Below, in pieces: positions 41,683 to 49,959 of a stretch of 64,000 bases of DNA (within the stretch, counting starts at the first letter, position 1; every line of letters starts with the position of its first letter). The position numbers were made by a program, and so were the translations under genes. The stretch covers positions 1 to 64,000 of the forward strand of contig JAFUQX010000058.1 of assembly GCA_017472145.1 (NCBI GenBank). Reading direction: 5' to 3'. The stretch comes from Ruminococcus sp. (lineage in GTDB: Bacteria > Bacillota > Clostridia > Oscillospirales > Ruminococcaceae). Under the pieces are notes generated by a model that saw nothing but the letters and a program-made list of their open reading frames with translations, made no database searches and was not told the DNA's origin.

Positions 41683-42345
41683 ATGATAGACATACTCATT
41701 GTGGAGGATAACAAGGAGCTGGCCGGACTGCTGTGTGATTTTCTCCGTGCGGAGAATTATACAGTGTCTATAGCCGATACAGGTGAAAAAGCGTTGTCCC
41801 TGTATGAAAAATACGGTGCTAAGCTCATTGTACTGGATATTATGCTCCCCGGTATGGACGGCTTTGCGGTATGCAGGAAAATCCGCAAAGAGAGCAACAC
41901 ACCCATTCTGATCGTCAGTGCGAAAACAGAAAAAGAAGATAAACTCAGCGGTCTGATCCTGGGAGCCGACGACTACATCGAAAAACCCTATGACATCGAT
42001 ATCCTTCTTGCCAAAATCGGCGGTATTTTTAAACGAAGATATGCCATCGACGAAATCACTGACGGTTGTCTCCGAGTCAACAAGGTCAGCCAAGCGGTTT
42101 ACAAAAACGATTGTCCTGTGGAAATGACAGCCAAGGAATTTGACCTGCTGGTACTTCTGATGGAAAATCAGGGAAAGACGCTGAACAAGGATTACATTTT
42201 CAATCAGATCTGGGGAAGCGACAGCCTTTCCGAGCAGCAGACGCTGACGGTTCACATCAAATGGCTTCGCCAGAAAATCGAGGATGATCCGAAAAATCCC
42301 AAGAAGATTCAGACGGTCTGGGGCGTGGGGTATAAATATATATGA
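41683..42345 (+). CDS. OmpR-family response regulator
   Basis: A 220-residue two-component regulator. The receiver domain has E8/D9 (VEDN), phosphorylatable D52 (LDIMLPGMDG) and the conserved Lys in YIEKPYD. A winged-helix DNA-binding domain follows (EMTAKEFDLLVLLMENQGK and TVHIKWLRQKIE). The ATG at 41683 follows GGAGAG at six bases; upstream in-frame ATGs would add eight residues outside the receiver fold. The stop overlaps the kinase start (ATGA). It probably controls the exporter operon in which it lies. Confidence 0.92.
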   Translation: MIDILIVEDNKELAGLLCDFLRAENYTVSIADTGEKALSLYEKYGAKLIVLDIMLPGMDGFAVCRKIRKESNTPILIVSAKTEKEDKLSGLILGADDYIEKPYDIDILLAKIGGIFKRRYAIDEITDGCLRVNKVSQAVYKNDCPVEMTAKEFDLLVLLMENQGKTLNKDYIFNQIWGSDSLSEQQTLTVHIKWLRQKIEDDPKNPKKIQTVWGVGYKYI

Positions 42346-43574
42346 AGGCTTTTAACAGAATATTGGCTGTGGTGCTTGCTGCAATTTCTATGGTATTTAT
42401 CGGTGCGGATGCATGGCTTCTGACAACGAACCTCAAGGAAAGCGGTCGGCCCTATCGTGTGGAAATCAGCCGCATAGCCCGAACCATCGAAGAAAAAGGC
42501 CCGGACAGCGTAGACCTGTCTGCGTGTGAATATGTGACACACATCGAACTTTGCGGAGACCAATTCTATAATACCTCCAGTGATTATGTCATCCAGGAAA
42601 TCGACGGCAGGCTGTACCGATTTGACTATACAGTCAGCCCACAGGCTGATAGAACAAATATTATCCTTTCAGTAAATATTTTCCTGGGAATCATGGCGGG
42701 CGTGATGCTCGCCGTGATGCTTTATATCCGGCAGAAAATCATCAGGCCTTTTGAGCATCTGACAGATGTCCCCTACGAGCTGTCCAAGGGAAATCTGTCA
42801 GCTCCGATCAAAGAAAGTAAGAACCGTTTTTTCGGGCGATTCATCTGGGGCGTGGATCTCCTCCGTGAAAATATGGAGGAGCAGAAACAGCGGGAGCTGA
42901 ATTTGCAGAGGGACAAAAAAATGCTGCTTCTGTCCCTTTCTCATGATATAAAGACTCCCCTTTCCGCAATCAAGCTTTATGCAAAGGCTCTGTCAAAGGG
43001 ACTGTATGACGATAAGGAAAAGCAGCTTGAAATCGCAGAAAAGATCAGTGCAAAAACGGATGAAATCGAGAGCTATATTTCTCAGATCATTACAGCATCC
43101 AGGGAGGACTTTCTGAGCCTTGATGTGAAAATGGGCGAATTTTACCTGTCAGAGCTGATAAGCAGCATCTATGATTATTACAGCGAAAAGCTCAAATTAA
43201 TTCATACCGCATTTTCTGTAGAGAATTACACAAACTGTTTGCTGAACGGAGACCTGGACCGGAGCATAGAGGTTTTACAGAACGTAATAGAGAATGCTGT
43301 CAAATACGGTGATGGAAAACACATTGCTGTAGCCTTTTCTGAAGAGGATGGCTGTATACTCATTGCAGTGAAAAACAGCGGATGCACACTCAATGATGTT
43401 GAACTTCCGCATGTGTTTGAAAGCTTCTGGCGTGGTACAAATGCAGAGCACATAAAAGGAAGCGGACTGGGGCTTTATATTGGACGCCAGCTTATGAGAA
43501 AAATGAATGGTGAGCTTTTTGCAGAAATAAAAGATGGATATATGACCATAACCGCCGTGTTTGGAAAAGTATAA
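42342..43574 (+). CDS. sensor histidine kinase
   Basis: A 410-residue membrane kinase. Helices lie at about 7-28 and 106-129 with a small sensor loop of some 75 residues between, followed by a HAMP-like segment. Phospho-acceptor H201 is in SLSHDIKTPLSAIK. The N box is QNVIENAVKYGDG and the G2 box GSGLGLYIGRQL. It pairs with the response regulator whose gene overlaps it by four bases. The short sensor loop is typical of kinases that sense through the neighbouring ABC permease. Confidence 0.92.
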   Translation: MKAFNRILAVVLAAISMVFIGADAWLLTTNLKESGRPYRVEISRIARTIEEKGPDSVDLSACEYVTHIELCGDQFYNTSSDYVIQEIDGRLYRFDYTVSPQADRTNIILSVNIFLGIMAGVMLAVMLYIRQKIIRPFEHLTDVPYELSKGNLSAPIKESKNRFFGRFIWGVDLLRENMEEQKQRELNLQRDKKMLLLSLSHDIKTPLSAIKLYAKALSKGLYDDKEKQLEIAEKISAKTDEIESYISQIITASREDFLSLDVKMGEFYLSELISSIYDYYSEKLKLIHTAFSVENYTNCLLNGDLDRSIEVLQNVIENAVKYGDGKHIAVAFSEEDGCILIAVKNSGCTLNDVELPHVFESFWRGTNAEHIKGSGLGLYIGRQLMRKMNGELFAEIKDGYMTITAVFGKV

Positions 43575-43595
43575 AATGAAATCGAATTTACAATT

Positions 43596-43643
43596 TACGG
43601 GACTGCTGCACTTGCAATCAGGTGCGGCCGTCCCGTATTTTTT
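43596..43643 (+). terminator. terminator of the ABC/two-component operon
   Basis: Long stem, TACGGGAC (43596-43603) with GTCCCGTA (43630-43637) and a GTGC inner arm, followed by a run of seven T. Confidence 0.85.
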
Positions 43644-43717
43644 GCTGAAAGGTTTCTTTATATCGATGAACGAAAATGGCCGATTTCAACCAAAACTTAC
43701 CGATAGTTGATTTGTTT

Positions 43718-43805
43718 TGATTGATTCAGGCATTTTCTCTTGACAGAATTTGAAAAACGCTGTATTATTATATCAGAATCAGTCTATACCATCCAGAATC
43801 AATCA
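43718..43805. promoter_or_regulatory. 10-bp inverted repeats flanking the fruR promoter
   Basis: TGATTGATTC (43718-43727) upstream of the -35 and its perfect inverse GAATCAATCA (43796-43805) just before the ribosome binding site. Spacing of 78 bases centre to centre is about seven and a half helical turns, and the pair encloses the promoter. They are candidate DeoR-family operators. Confidence 0.5.
43740..43768 (+). promoter_or_regulatory. promoter of fruR-fruK
   Basis: TTGACA (43740-43745), 17 bases, TATTAT (43763-43768). Transcription would start near 43775. Confidence 0.75.
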
Positions 43806-43822
43806 TTCAAGGAGGAATATAC

Positions 43823-44608
43823 GTGCTTACAGAAGATCGTTATGCCGGCATTCTGGAGTTTGTAAATCGTCAAGGCAGTGCCAGTCTTTCGGAGCTGTGT
43901 ACATTGCTGAATGCTTCGGAATCTACAGTACGCCGTGATCTGAACCATCTGGACGAAAAAGGAGTGCTTAGAAAAGTCCGGGGCGGAGCTGTAGCGGTAA
44001 CGGAAACCCGTTCCAAAATGAAAGCAGATCAGACGGAAGAGGAAGAAAAAACATACATTGAAGAAAAGGCACATATTGAAGAAACAAATATTGCAGCGGA
44101 AGAAGTTATTGCAAAATATGCAGCCTCCTTAATTGAGGATAATGACTGTGTTTTTCTGGATACAGGTTCGACAACAGAAAAAATGATCGCATACCTGTCG
44201 GATAAGAAGGCCGTGTTTGTAACCAACACATTTATCCAGGCCAGAAAGCTGGCGCAAAAAGGACTACGGGTCTTTATCCCGGCCGGAGAAGTGATTGCAG
44301 AAACAGAAGTGATCGTCGGTGCATCCTGTGTGCTGATGCTGGAGGAATATAATTTTACAAAATGTTTCCTTGATGTAAATGGCATTTCATTGACGGCCGG
44401 ATTTACTGTATCTGATAAAAGTGAAGCTGATATCAAGCGTGCAGCAGCTGCAAACAGCCGCACTGTATATTTCCTTGCAGATCATTCCAAATTCGATCAC
44501 ACTGCAGCTGTAACCTTTGCACCGCTCACGGCCGGCACAATCATCACAGATACTGTGTCTAATAAAATATACCAGACAGAAGCAGCCATAAAGGAGGTCT
44601 GTAAATGA
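43823..44608 (+). CDS. DeoR-family transcriptional regulator (FruR-like)
   Basis: A 261-residue repressor. The N-terminal winged helix is SASLSELCTLLNASESTVRRD, followed by LRKVRGGAV, both DeoR landmarks. The C-terminal DeoRC sensor domain has the DTGSTTEKM phosphosugar-binding loop and FLDVNGISLTAGFTVSD. It starts with GTG after AAGGAGG. It overlaps fruK by four bases, so it likely represses the fructose genes and responds to fructose 1-phosphate or a similar phosphosugar. An internal highly charged loop (about 70-90) is unusual. Confidence 0.88.
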   Translation: MLTEDRYAGILEFVNRQGSASLSELCTLLNASESTVRRDLNHLDEKGVLRKVRGGAVAVTETRSKMKADQTEEEEKTYIEEKAHIEETNIAAEEVIAKYAASLIEDNDCVFLDTGSTTEKMIAYLSDKKAVFVTNTFIQARKLAQKGLRVFIPAGEVIAETEVIVGASCVLMLEEYNFTKCFLDVNGISLTAGFTVSDKSEADIKRAAAANSRTVYFLADHSKFDHTAAVTFAPLTAGTIITDTVSNKIYQTEAAIKEVCK

Positions 44609-45516
44609 TTTATACAGTAACATTCAATCCTGCAATTGACTATGTGGTATACACAGACAGTATGCAGCCTGGTATGGTGAATCGCAGCCGTACAGAGGAA
44701 ATTTATATCGGCGGCAAAGGGATCAATGTATCCTTTGTATTGCAGGAGCTGGGCATTCCTTCCAAGGCCCTTGGCTTTTTGGCCGGCTTTACGGGAAAAG
44801 CGATTGAAAAAGAGATAAGGGAAAAAGGAATCAAAGCTGATTTTGTACATCTGAAAAACGGCATTTCCCGTATCAATGTCAAAATCAAATCGGATATGGA
44901 AACAGAGTTGAACGGACAAGGACCGCTCATCACAGATACAGCCCTGAACGAGCTTTTCAATAAGCTGGATGAAATACAAGACGGTGACACCATCGTTCTG
45001 GCTGGAAGCATTCCAGGATCGCTTCCGTCAGATATATATGAACAGATTCTTCGGAAGCTCTCCGATCGAAGGATCCGGGCTGTTGTGGATGCAACAGGCG
45101 CACTTCTCCTTCGGGTTCTGAAGTACAAGCCGTTTCTGGTAAAACCCAATAATCATGAGCTTGGCGAAATGTTTGGTGTAACACTCAATTCCATTGAGGA
45201 GATCACAAAGTATGCAGGAAGGCTGAAAGACATGGGGGCACAGAATGTGCTGGTCTCTATGGCTGGTAACGGAGCAATTCTGATTGATGAAAACGGAAAA
45301 GTCCATCTCTGCGGCGTTTGTAAAGGGCACGTTGTGAATTCTGTGGGTGCAGGGGACTCTATGGTTGCAGGCTTTATGGCTGGTGTACAGAGCGGGGATT
45401 ATGACTATGCACTGAAACTTGGTACTGCAGCTGGCGGAGCAACCGCTTTTTCCAGCTGGCTTGGTACAAAGGAAAAAATCTACGAATTACTGGAGACACT
45501 TCAGTCCCCATCATAA
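44605..45516 (+). CDS. fruK: 1-phosphofructokinase-like sugar kinase
   Basis: A 303-residue PfkB-family kinase. The N-terminal TFNPAIDYVV, GGKGINVSFVLQELG and C-terminal VNSVGAGDSMVAGFM (with catalytic Asp) are all present. FruK makes fructose 1,6-bisphosphate from fructose 1-phosphate. The usual PTS fructose permease gene does not follow, because a terminator and a convergent gene come next. It could also be a tagatose 6-phosphate kinase. Confidence 0.85.
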   Translation: MIYTVTFNPAIDYVVYTDSMQPGMVNRSRTEEIYIGGKGINVSFVLQELGIPSKALGFLAGFTGKAIEKEIREKGIKADFVHLKNGISRINVKIKSDMETELNGQGPLITDTALNELFNKLDEIQDGDTIVLAGSIPGSLPSDIYEQILRKLSDRRIRAVVDATGALLLRVLKYKPFLVKPNNHELGEMFGVTLNSIEEITKYAGRLKDMGAQNVLVSMAGNGAILIDENGKVHLCGVCKGHVVNSVGAGDSMVAGFMAGVQSGDYDYALKLGTAAGGATAFSSWLGTKEKIYELLETLQSPS

Positions 45517-45531
45517 AATCACAATAATAAA

Positions 45532-45573
45532 GAAGCTTCTGTCCCGCACGGGCACAGAAGCTCCTGTTTTTTC
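45532..45573 (+). terminator. terminator of fruR-fruK
   Basis: AGCTTCTGT-CCCG and CGGGCACAGAAGCT arms (45534-45562, one bulged C) followed by six T (45567-45572). Confidence 0.8.
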
Positions 45574-45588
45574 ATATAATACGGCCTG

Positions 45589-47184
45589 TTATCCAAGCAG
45601 AGCCTTCAGATCGTCCTGAGGCGTTGTTATCGGTGCGATACCATAATGCTCTACAAGGAAGCTGAGGATATCAGAAGATAAAAAGGCAGGGAGAGATGGG
45701 CCAAGGCGGATGTTCTTAATGCCCAGATGAAGCAGAGTCAGCAGAATACAAACGGCCTTCTGCTCATACCATGACAGCACATAGGACAAAGGCAGATCAT
45801 TCACGCCGCAGTCAAAGGCCTCGGCGAGAGCAACCGCAACCCGGATCGCACCGTAGGCATCATTGCACTGACCCATATCCATGATCCGGGGAAAGCCGCC
45901 GATCTCTCCTGAATCAAGGTCATTGAAGCGAAACTTTCCGCAGGCAAGTGTAAGTACAATCGTATCTGATGGAGTCTGCTTTACAAAATCGGTATAGTAG
46001 CTTCTGCCCGTTCTTGCACCGTCACATCCGCCGACCAGGAAGAAATGCCGAATCGCACCAGATTTTACGGCGGCTATCACCTTGTCGGCCGCTGAAAGAA
46101 TTGCAGCATGACCAAATCCCGTTGTGAGCTGCGTTCCGCCGTTTATACCTGTAAAGGCCGTGTTTTCAGCATATCCGCCCAGTGCAAGAGCCTTTTCGAT
46201 AACAGGTGTAAAATCCTTATCCTCTCCAATGTGAACGGTATCCGGGAAGGTCACGACCTCAGTCGTGAAGACTCTGTCTGCATAGCTCTCCTTCGGCGGC
46301 ATAATACAATTGGTCGTAAAGAGAATGGGGGCAGGGAGAGCGGCAAGCTCTTTTTGCTGATTCTGCCAGGCCGTACCGAAATGGCCCTTCAGATGCGGGT
46401 AGGCCTTCAGCTTCGGATAAGCATGGGCCGGAAGCATTTCACCGTGGGTGTAGATACCGATCCCCTTGTCTCTTGTCTGCTCCAGAAGCAGCTGTAAATC
46501 TCTCAGATCATGTCCTGAAATCACAATGAACGGCCCTTTTTCAATCGTAAGCGAAACCTTGGTCGGTTCTGGATCCCCGTAGGTTTCAGTATTGGCCTTG
46601 TCCAGAAGAGCCATGCACTTCAGGTTGATTTCTCCTACTTTCATCACAACCGGCAGCAGCTGCTCCATGGTCAGATCAAGCCCGATTGTGAACAGCCCCT
46701 CAAGGAAGAAACGATTCACCTCGTCATCAGTATAGTCCAGTACCATTGCATGATAAGCATATGCCGCCATTCCTCTTAGTCCGAACAAAATCAGAGACTT
46801 CAGAGAACGGATATTCTCCTGGGCCTTCCAAAGATCATTCATATCATAGTCATTGTTCTTTCCGCAGGGAGCGCCACAGCCGCTACACATGGGAATAAAC
46901 CGTTCCTTTTCCCGATGCACAGCCTGAATCTGGCATCTGATCGATTCATTGTCAAAGCTGACATTGGTAAGAGTTGTAAATAAGCCTTCTATGAGCAGCC
47001 TGTATGTATGCCTGTTTATCAAATCCTCATTTCCCTCAGCGGAACGTGCAAGACCGATAAGGGCTCCTGTCAGCTCGTCCTGAAGTATGGCTGTATCCGA
47101 CTTCTTTCCGCAAACACCTGTATTTCCCGTACATGCGCCGCAGGCTGTCTGCTCGCACTGATAACAAAACATTTTCTTTTCCAT
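45589..47184 (-). CDS. hcp: hydroxylamine reductase / hybrid-cluster protein
   Basis: A 531-residue hybrid-cluster protein. N-terminal cysteines C7, C10, C18 and C25 (with C15 extra) hold the [4Fe-4S] cluster. Cys/His/Glu ligands of the hybrid 4Fe-2S-2O cluster occur in GGCDGARTGRSYY, LACGKFRFND and DMGQCNDAYG. It reduces nitric oxide or hydroxylamine under nitrosative stress in anaerobes. The gene follows the ferredoxin gene by 12 bases. A Crp/Fnr regulator is divergently encoded. Confidence 0.93.
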   Translation of the reverse strand: MEKKMFCYQCEQTACGACTGNTGVCGKKSDTAILQDELTGALIGLARSAEGNEDLINRHTYRLLIEGLFTTLTNVSFDNESIRCQIQAVHREKERFIPMCSGCGAPCGKNNDYDMNDLWKAQENIRSLKSLILFGLRGMAAYAYHAMVLDYTDDEVNRFFLEGLFTIGLDLTMEQLLPVVMKVGEINLKCMALLDKANTETYGDPEPTKVSLTIEKGPFIVISGHDLRDLQLLLEQTRDKGIGIYTHGEMLPAHAYPKLKAYPHLKGHFGTAWQNQQKELAALPAPILFTTNCIMPPKESYADRVFTTEVVTFPDTVHIGEDKDFTPVIEKALALGGYAENTAFTGINGGTQLTTGFGHAAILSAADKVIAAVKSGAIRHFFLVGGCDGARTGRSYYTDFVKQTPSDTIVLTLACGKFRFNDLDSGEIGGFPRIMDMGQCNDAYGAIRVAVALAEAFDCGVNDLPLSYVLSWYEQKAVCILLTLLHLGIKNIRLGPSLPAFLSSDILSFLVEHYGIAPITTPQDDLKALLG

Positions 47185-47196
47185 AATCTATCTCCT

Positions 47197-47889
47197 TTAC
47201 TCAATCACTTTTCCATCGGTTGAAATCGTCACAACCTGCCACGGAATAAATTTTCCGCTTGCCTGCAATGCCCTCTTTGCAGCATTTTCCAGACCGCCGC
47301 AGCAAGGCACCTCCATCCGGACAATAGTCAGACTCTTTATGCTATTGCCTGTAATAATCTGAGTGAGCTTTTCGGTGTAGTCTCCCTCATCCAGCTTTGG
47401 ACATCCGATCAGCGTAACACGATTCCGGATGAAATCCTCGTGGAATCTTCCATAGGCATAGGCGGTGCAGTCCGCTGCTATCAACAGGTTCGCTCCATCA
47501 AAATAAGGCGCATTTACAGGCACCAGCTTTATCTGTACCGGCCACTGAGAAAGCTGACTTATCACAGTACGATTGTCTGGTGCAGCCGTTTCTGTCCGGC
47601 TGATGGCCCTGGAATGCATTCCGGGACATCCGCAGGGAAGCGGCTTGCTCTTTTGCGCTTTTGCCGCAAGAACGGCGGCTTCATCATAAGCTGATGCTTC
47701 ACGCTCCTCAAAGGTGATGGCCTTCACAGGACATGCCGGCAGACAATCACCCAGACCATCACAGTAATCCTCACGAAGCAGCCGGGCTTTTCCGTTTATC
47801 ATTCCGATTGCACCCTCGTGACAGGCCTCTGCACAGCGTCCGCAGCCATTGCATTTTTCTTCATCAATTCTGATAATTTTTCGTATCAT
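47197..47889 (-). CDS. 4Fe-4S ferredoxin-type protein, electron donor partner of Hcp
   Basis: A 230-residue protein with an N-terminal double-cluster ferredoxin domain: CNGCGRCAEACHEGAI and CDGLGDCLPACPVKAI. A CGCPG motif lies near residue 87, and the C-terminal half of unknown type has VRMEVPCCGG near its end. This ferredoxin plus extra domain is a typical neighbour and likely electron donor or co-factor partner of the hybrid-cluster protein. First gene of the ferredoxin-hcp operon. Confidence 0.88.
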   Translation of the reverse strand: MIRKIIRIDEEKCNGCGRCAEACHEGAIGMINGKARLLREDYCDGLGDCLPACPVKAITFEEREASAYDEAAVLAAKAQKSKPLPCGCPGMHSRAISRTETAAPDNRTVISQLSQWPVQIKLVPVNAPYFDGANLLIAADCTAYAYGRFHEDFIRNRVTLIGCPKLDEGDYTEKLTQIITGNSIKSLTIVRMEVPCCGGLENAAKRALQASGKFIPWQVVTISTDGKVIE

Positions 47890-47925
47890 ATTGAGTCTCC
47901 AATCTGTTTTTCTCTCTTATACAGT

Positions 47926-47948
47926 CAGAAGTTCATCTTGAACTTCTG
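47926..47948. promoter_or_regulatory. 23-bp perfect palindrome, candidate Crp/Fnr-type operator
   Basis: CAGAAGTTCA-TCT-TGAACTTCTG between the divergent ferredoxin-hcp operon and the Crp/Fnr-like regulator gene. The two-fold symmetry with half-sites one turn apart is what such dimers bind. The right half overlaps the -35 of the regulator promoter. Confidence 0.75.
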
Positions 47949-47966
47949 TTTTCATTATAGTATAAT
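47939..47966 (+). promoter_or_regulatory. promoter of the Crp/Fnr-like regulator gene
   Basis: TTGAAC (47939-47944), 16 bases, TATAAT (47961-47966). The -35 lies in the palindrome, which suggests autorepression. Confidence 0.65.
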
Positions 47967-48010
47967 AACAAGAGAAAGTCTGTTGATTTTTCAACAAAAG
48001 GAGGATTCTT

Positions 48011-48670
48011 ATGAAGAAATATTTTGAAATTCTGCGAAAGTGCCGGCTGTTTGACAATATCAGTGATGAAAACCTGCTGACGATGCTCCATTGTCTGGGA
48101 GCCGAGATCCGCAGCTACAGCAAAAATCAGCTGATCGTCACTGAAGGTGAAAAAATAACACATATCGGTATAATCCTTTCGGGCACCGCACAGCTGGTTC
48201 GGATCGACTACTATGGAAACAGAAGTATTGTAACCAATATTGAACCATCACAGCTGTTCGGCGAATCCTTCGTATGTGCAGAGACCGAGACCGTTCCTGT
48301 GAGTGTAATTGCTTCGGAAAATTGTGAGGCTATGCTTATCGACGGACGACGGATCATCCAGTCCTGCGGAAATGCATGTGAATTTCACAATCAGCTGATC
48401 TTCAATCTGATGAAGGTGCTTGCAACGAAAAATCTCCTGTTTAACCAGAAACTGGAAATCATCTCCAAACGCACCACACGAGAAAAGCTTATGACATATT
48501 TGTTCCAGCAGATGAAAAAAACAAAAAGCAGCTATATTGAGATCCCATTTAACCGACAGGAGCTTGCTGATTTCCTGGAGGTAGACAGAAGCGGACTTTC
48601 CGCTGAGATCAGCCGGCTGCGCAGAGAAAAACGGATTGAATGCAGGAAAAATCAATTCAGGATTCTATAA
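48011..48670 (+). CDS. Crp/Fnr-family transcriptional regulator (HcpR-like)
   Basis: A 219-residue regulator. The N-terminal cyclic-nucleotide-binding beta-roll (VTEGEKITHIGIILSGTAQLVR, FGESFV) is followed by a dimer helix. The C-terminal winged helix has NRQELADFLEVDRSGLSAEIS as recognition segment. There is no N-terminal Cys cluster as in true Fnr. Similar proteins (HcpR type, haem-binding in some species) control hcp in response to nitrosative stress. Position and palindrome support this function by inference. Confidence 0.85.
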   Translation: MKKYFEILRKCRLFDNISDENLLTMLHCLGAEIRSYSKNQLIVTEGEKITHIGIILSGTAQLVRIDYYGNRSIVTNIEPSQLFGESFVCAETETVPVSVIASENCEAMLIDGRRIIQSCGNACEFHNQLIFNLMKVLATKNLLFNQKLEIISKRTTREKLMTYLFQQMKKTKSSYIEIPFNRQELADFLEVDRSGLSAEISRLRREKRIECRKNQFRIL

Positions 48671-48713
48671 TGGACGCCTGGCGGTTTGCGCTGAAAAAAC
48701 AATACAAATGCAC

Positions 48714-49958
48714 TTATATCTTAGTCGTCAGAATTTGTTTGGGCGTGCTTTTTCCAATAATGATGATTGGCATTATCATGGAGATCATTAAATACAGCAC
48801 TGTGATTCCGATCAGGCCCAGCCATACCTCCCCGCAGTTTATAATTGTTATATGCCCCTGTATATCTGTATTCTGAGCGGCCACTATACTGATGATAAAA
48901 AGCCATAAGGACACAGCTGCAATCAGAACCGACTGAAGCAGATTGATATATACACAATGCTTCCATTGCAGCCCAAGCATGTAAAAAATTGTATATTGCT
49001 TTAATCTTCGTTTGGTGGCCAGAGCGGAGCTGCTGACGCTGCTCACAATGATCAATATGACCAATACTGCAATGATTGGAAAAAGCTGATAAAACTGTTC
49101 CAGCAGATAATTTTGATTATTGATTTCAAGCTCCTTAAGCAGCATAGAAAAACTGCATCCCAAAGCTCTCAGCTTCTTCTGATCCTCCTGTATTACAGAT
49201 ACATCTGTTCCGTCAGGATATGTAATGATCACACTGGAATACAAGCCCTGATGAATATTATGCGCTGCATCCAGATTTGCTATATAGTCGGATGAGAACA
49301 AAAGCACAGGTATTTCTTCAATATCACAGTAGTAGGGACAGTAGAACTGATTGTAATTATATGCGCCCGTACTTGCAGAGAAACCGCCGGGGATCTTTGC
49401 GCCGTCCTTCAGAATTCCAACTACCCGCCCTTCTGCAAGGGTAGAATCAGGAAAATCAAAGAAACTGAGCGGAATGCTGTCTCCCAGGTCATATCCATAG
49501 CAGTTTTCAGAAATCACAACTTCTAGTTCATCTGCATAAGCACTCGTATTCAGCCATCGTCCTTCCTCTAATTCGGGCTGATATCGTTCTATCAGCTGAT
49601 CGTCATAGCTGTAATTATTGACAAGCTGATCCGGATCATCTGTAAGATACAGCATTATGGAATTACAGCTTATAACTTCCTCTGCACCGCTTAGATGCTG
49701 TAAGATTTCCTCGTTTTGTATAAAGTGATTGATATTCATTTCCTCAGTATACGTATCATTCGCCATCATCGTGAATTTACAGAATATACCATTTGACTGG
49801 AAAACGTCCTTCAGAGGCTTATAATATTCATATCGGATCATTATGGAGGAAATCATCACAGCGGTTATAAACAGAGAGGCCACAAGCTGAATTGCAGTAA
49901 GCAGATTGGCAATGATATTGTCCTTCAGTGCATTTATTGCAGTTTTTAATAATATCAT
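48714..49958 (-). CDS. ABC transporter permease, FtsX family (set B, second gene)
   Basis: A 414-residue FtsX-type permease. N-terminal helix at about 18-42, large extracytoplasmic domain, and three C-terminal helices (about 290-405) starting at SVSSSALATKRRLKQYTIFYMLG, the coupling segment. It is a close paralogue of the 51.9-53.1 kb permease (shared SNGIF, ITAVMISS and SVSSSALATKRRLK elements). It starts two bases from the end of its partner gene. No ATPase lies next to it in this half-operon. Confidence 0.85.
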   Translation of the reverse strand: MILLKTAINALKDNIIANLLTAIQLVASLFITAVMISSIMIRYEYYKPLKDVFQSNGIFCKFTMMANDTYTEEMNINHFIQNEEILQHLSGAEEVISCNSIMLYLTDDPDQLVNNYSYDDQLIERYQPELEEGRWLNTSAYADELEVVISENCYGYDLGDSIPLSFFDFPDSTLAEGRVVGILKDGAKIPGGFSASTGAYNYNQFYCPYYCDIEEIPVLLFSSDYIANLDAAHNIHQGLYSSVIITYPDGTDVSVIQEDQKKLRALGCSFSMLLKELEINNQNYLLEQFYQLFPIIAVLVILIIVSSVSSSALATKRRLKQYTIFYMLGLQWKHCVYINLLQSVLIAAVSLWLFIISIVAAQNTDIQGHITIINCGEVWLGLIGITVLYLMISMIMPIIIIGKSTPKQILTTKI

Positions 49959-49959
49959 A

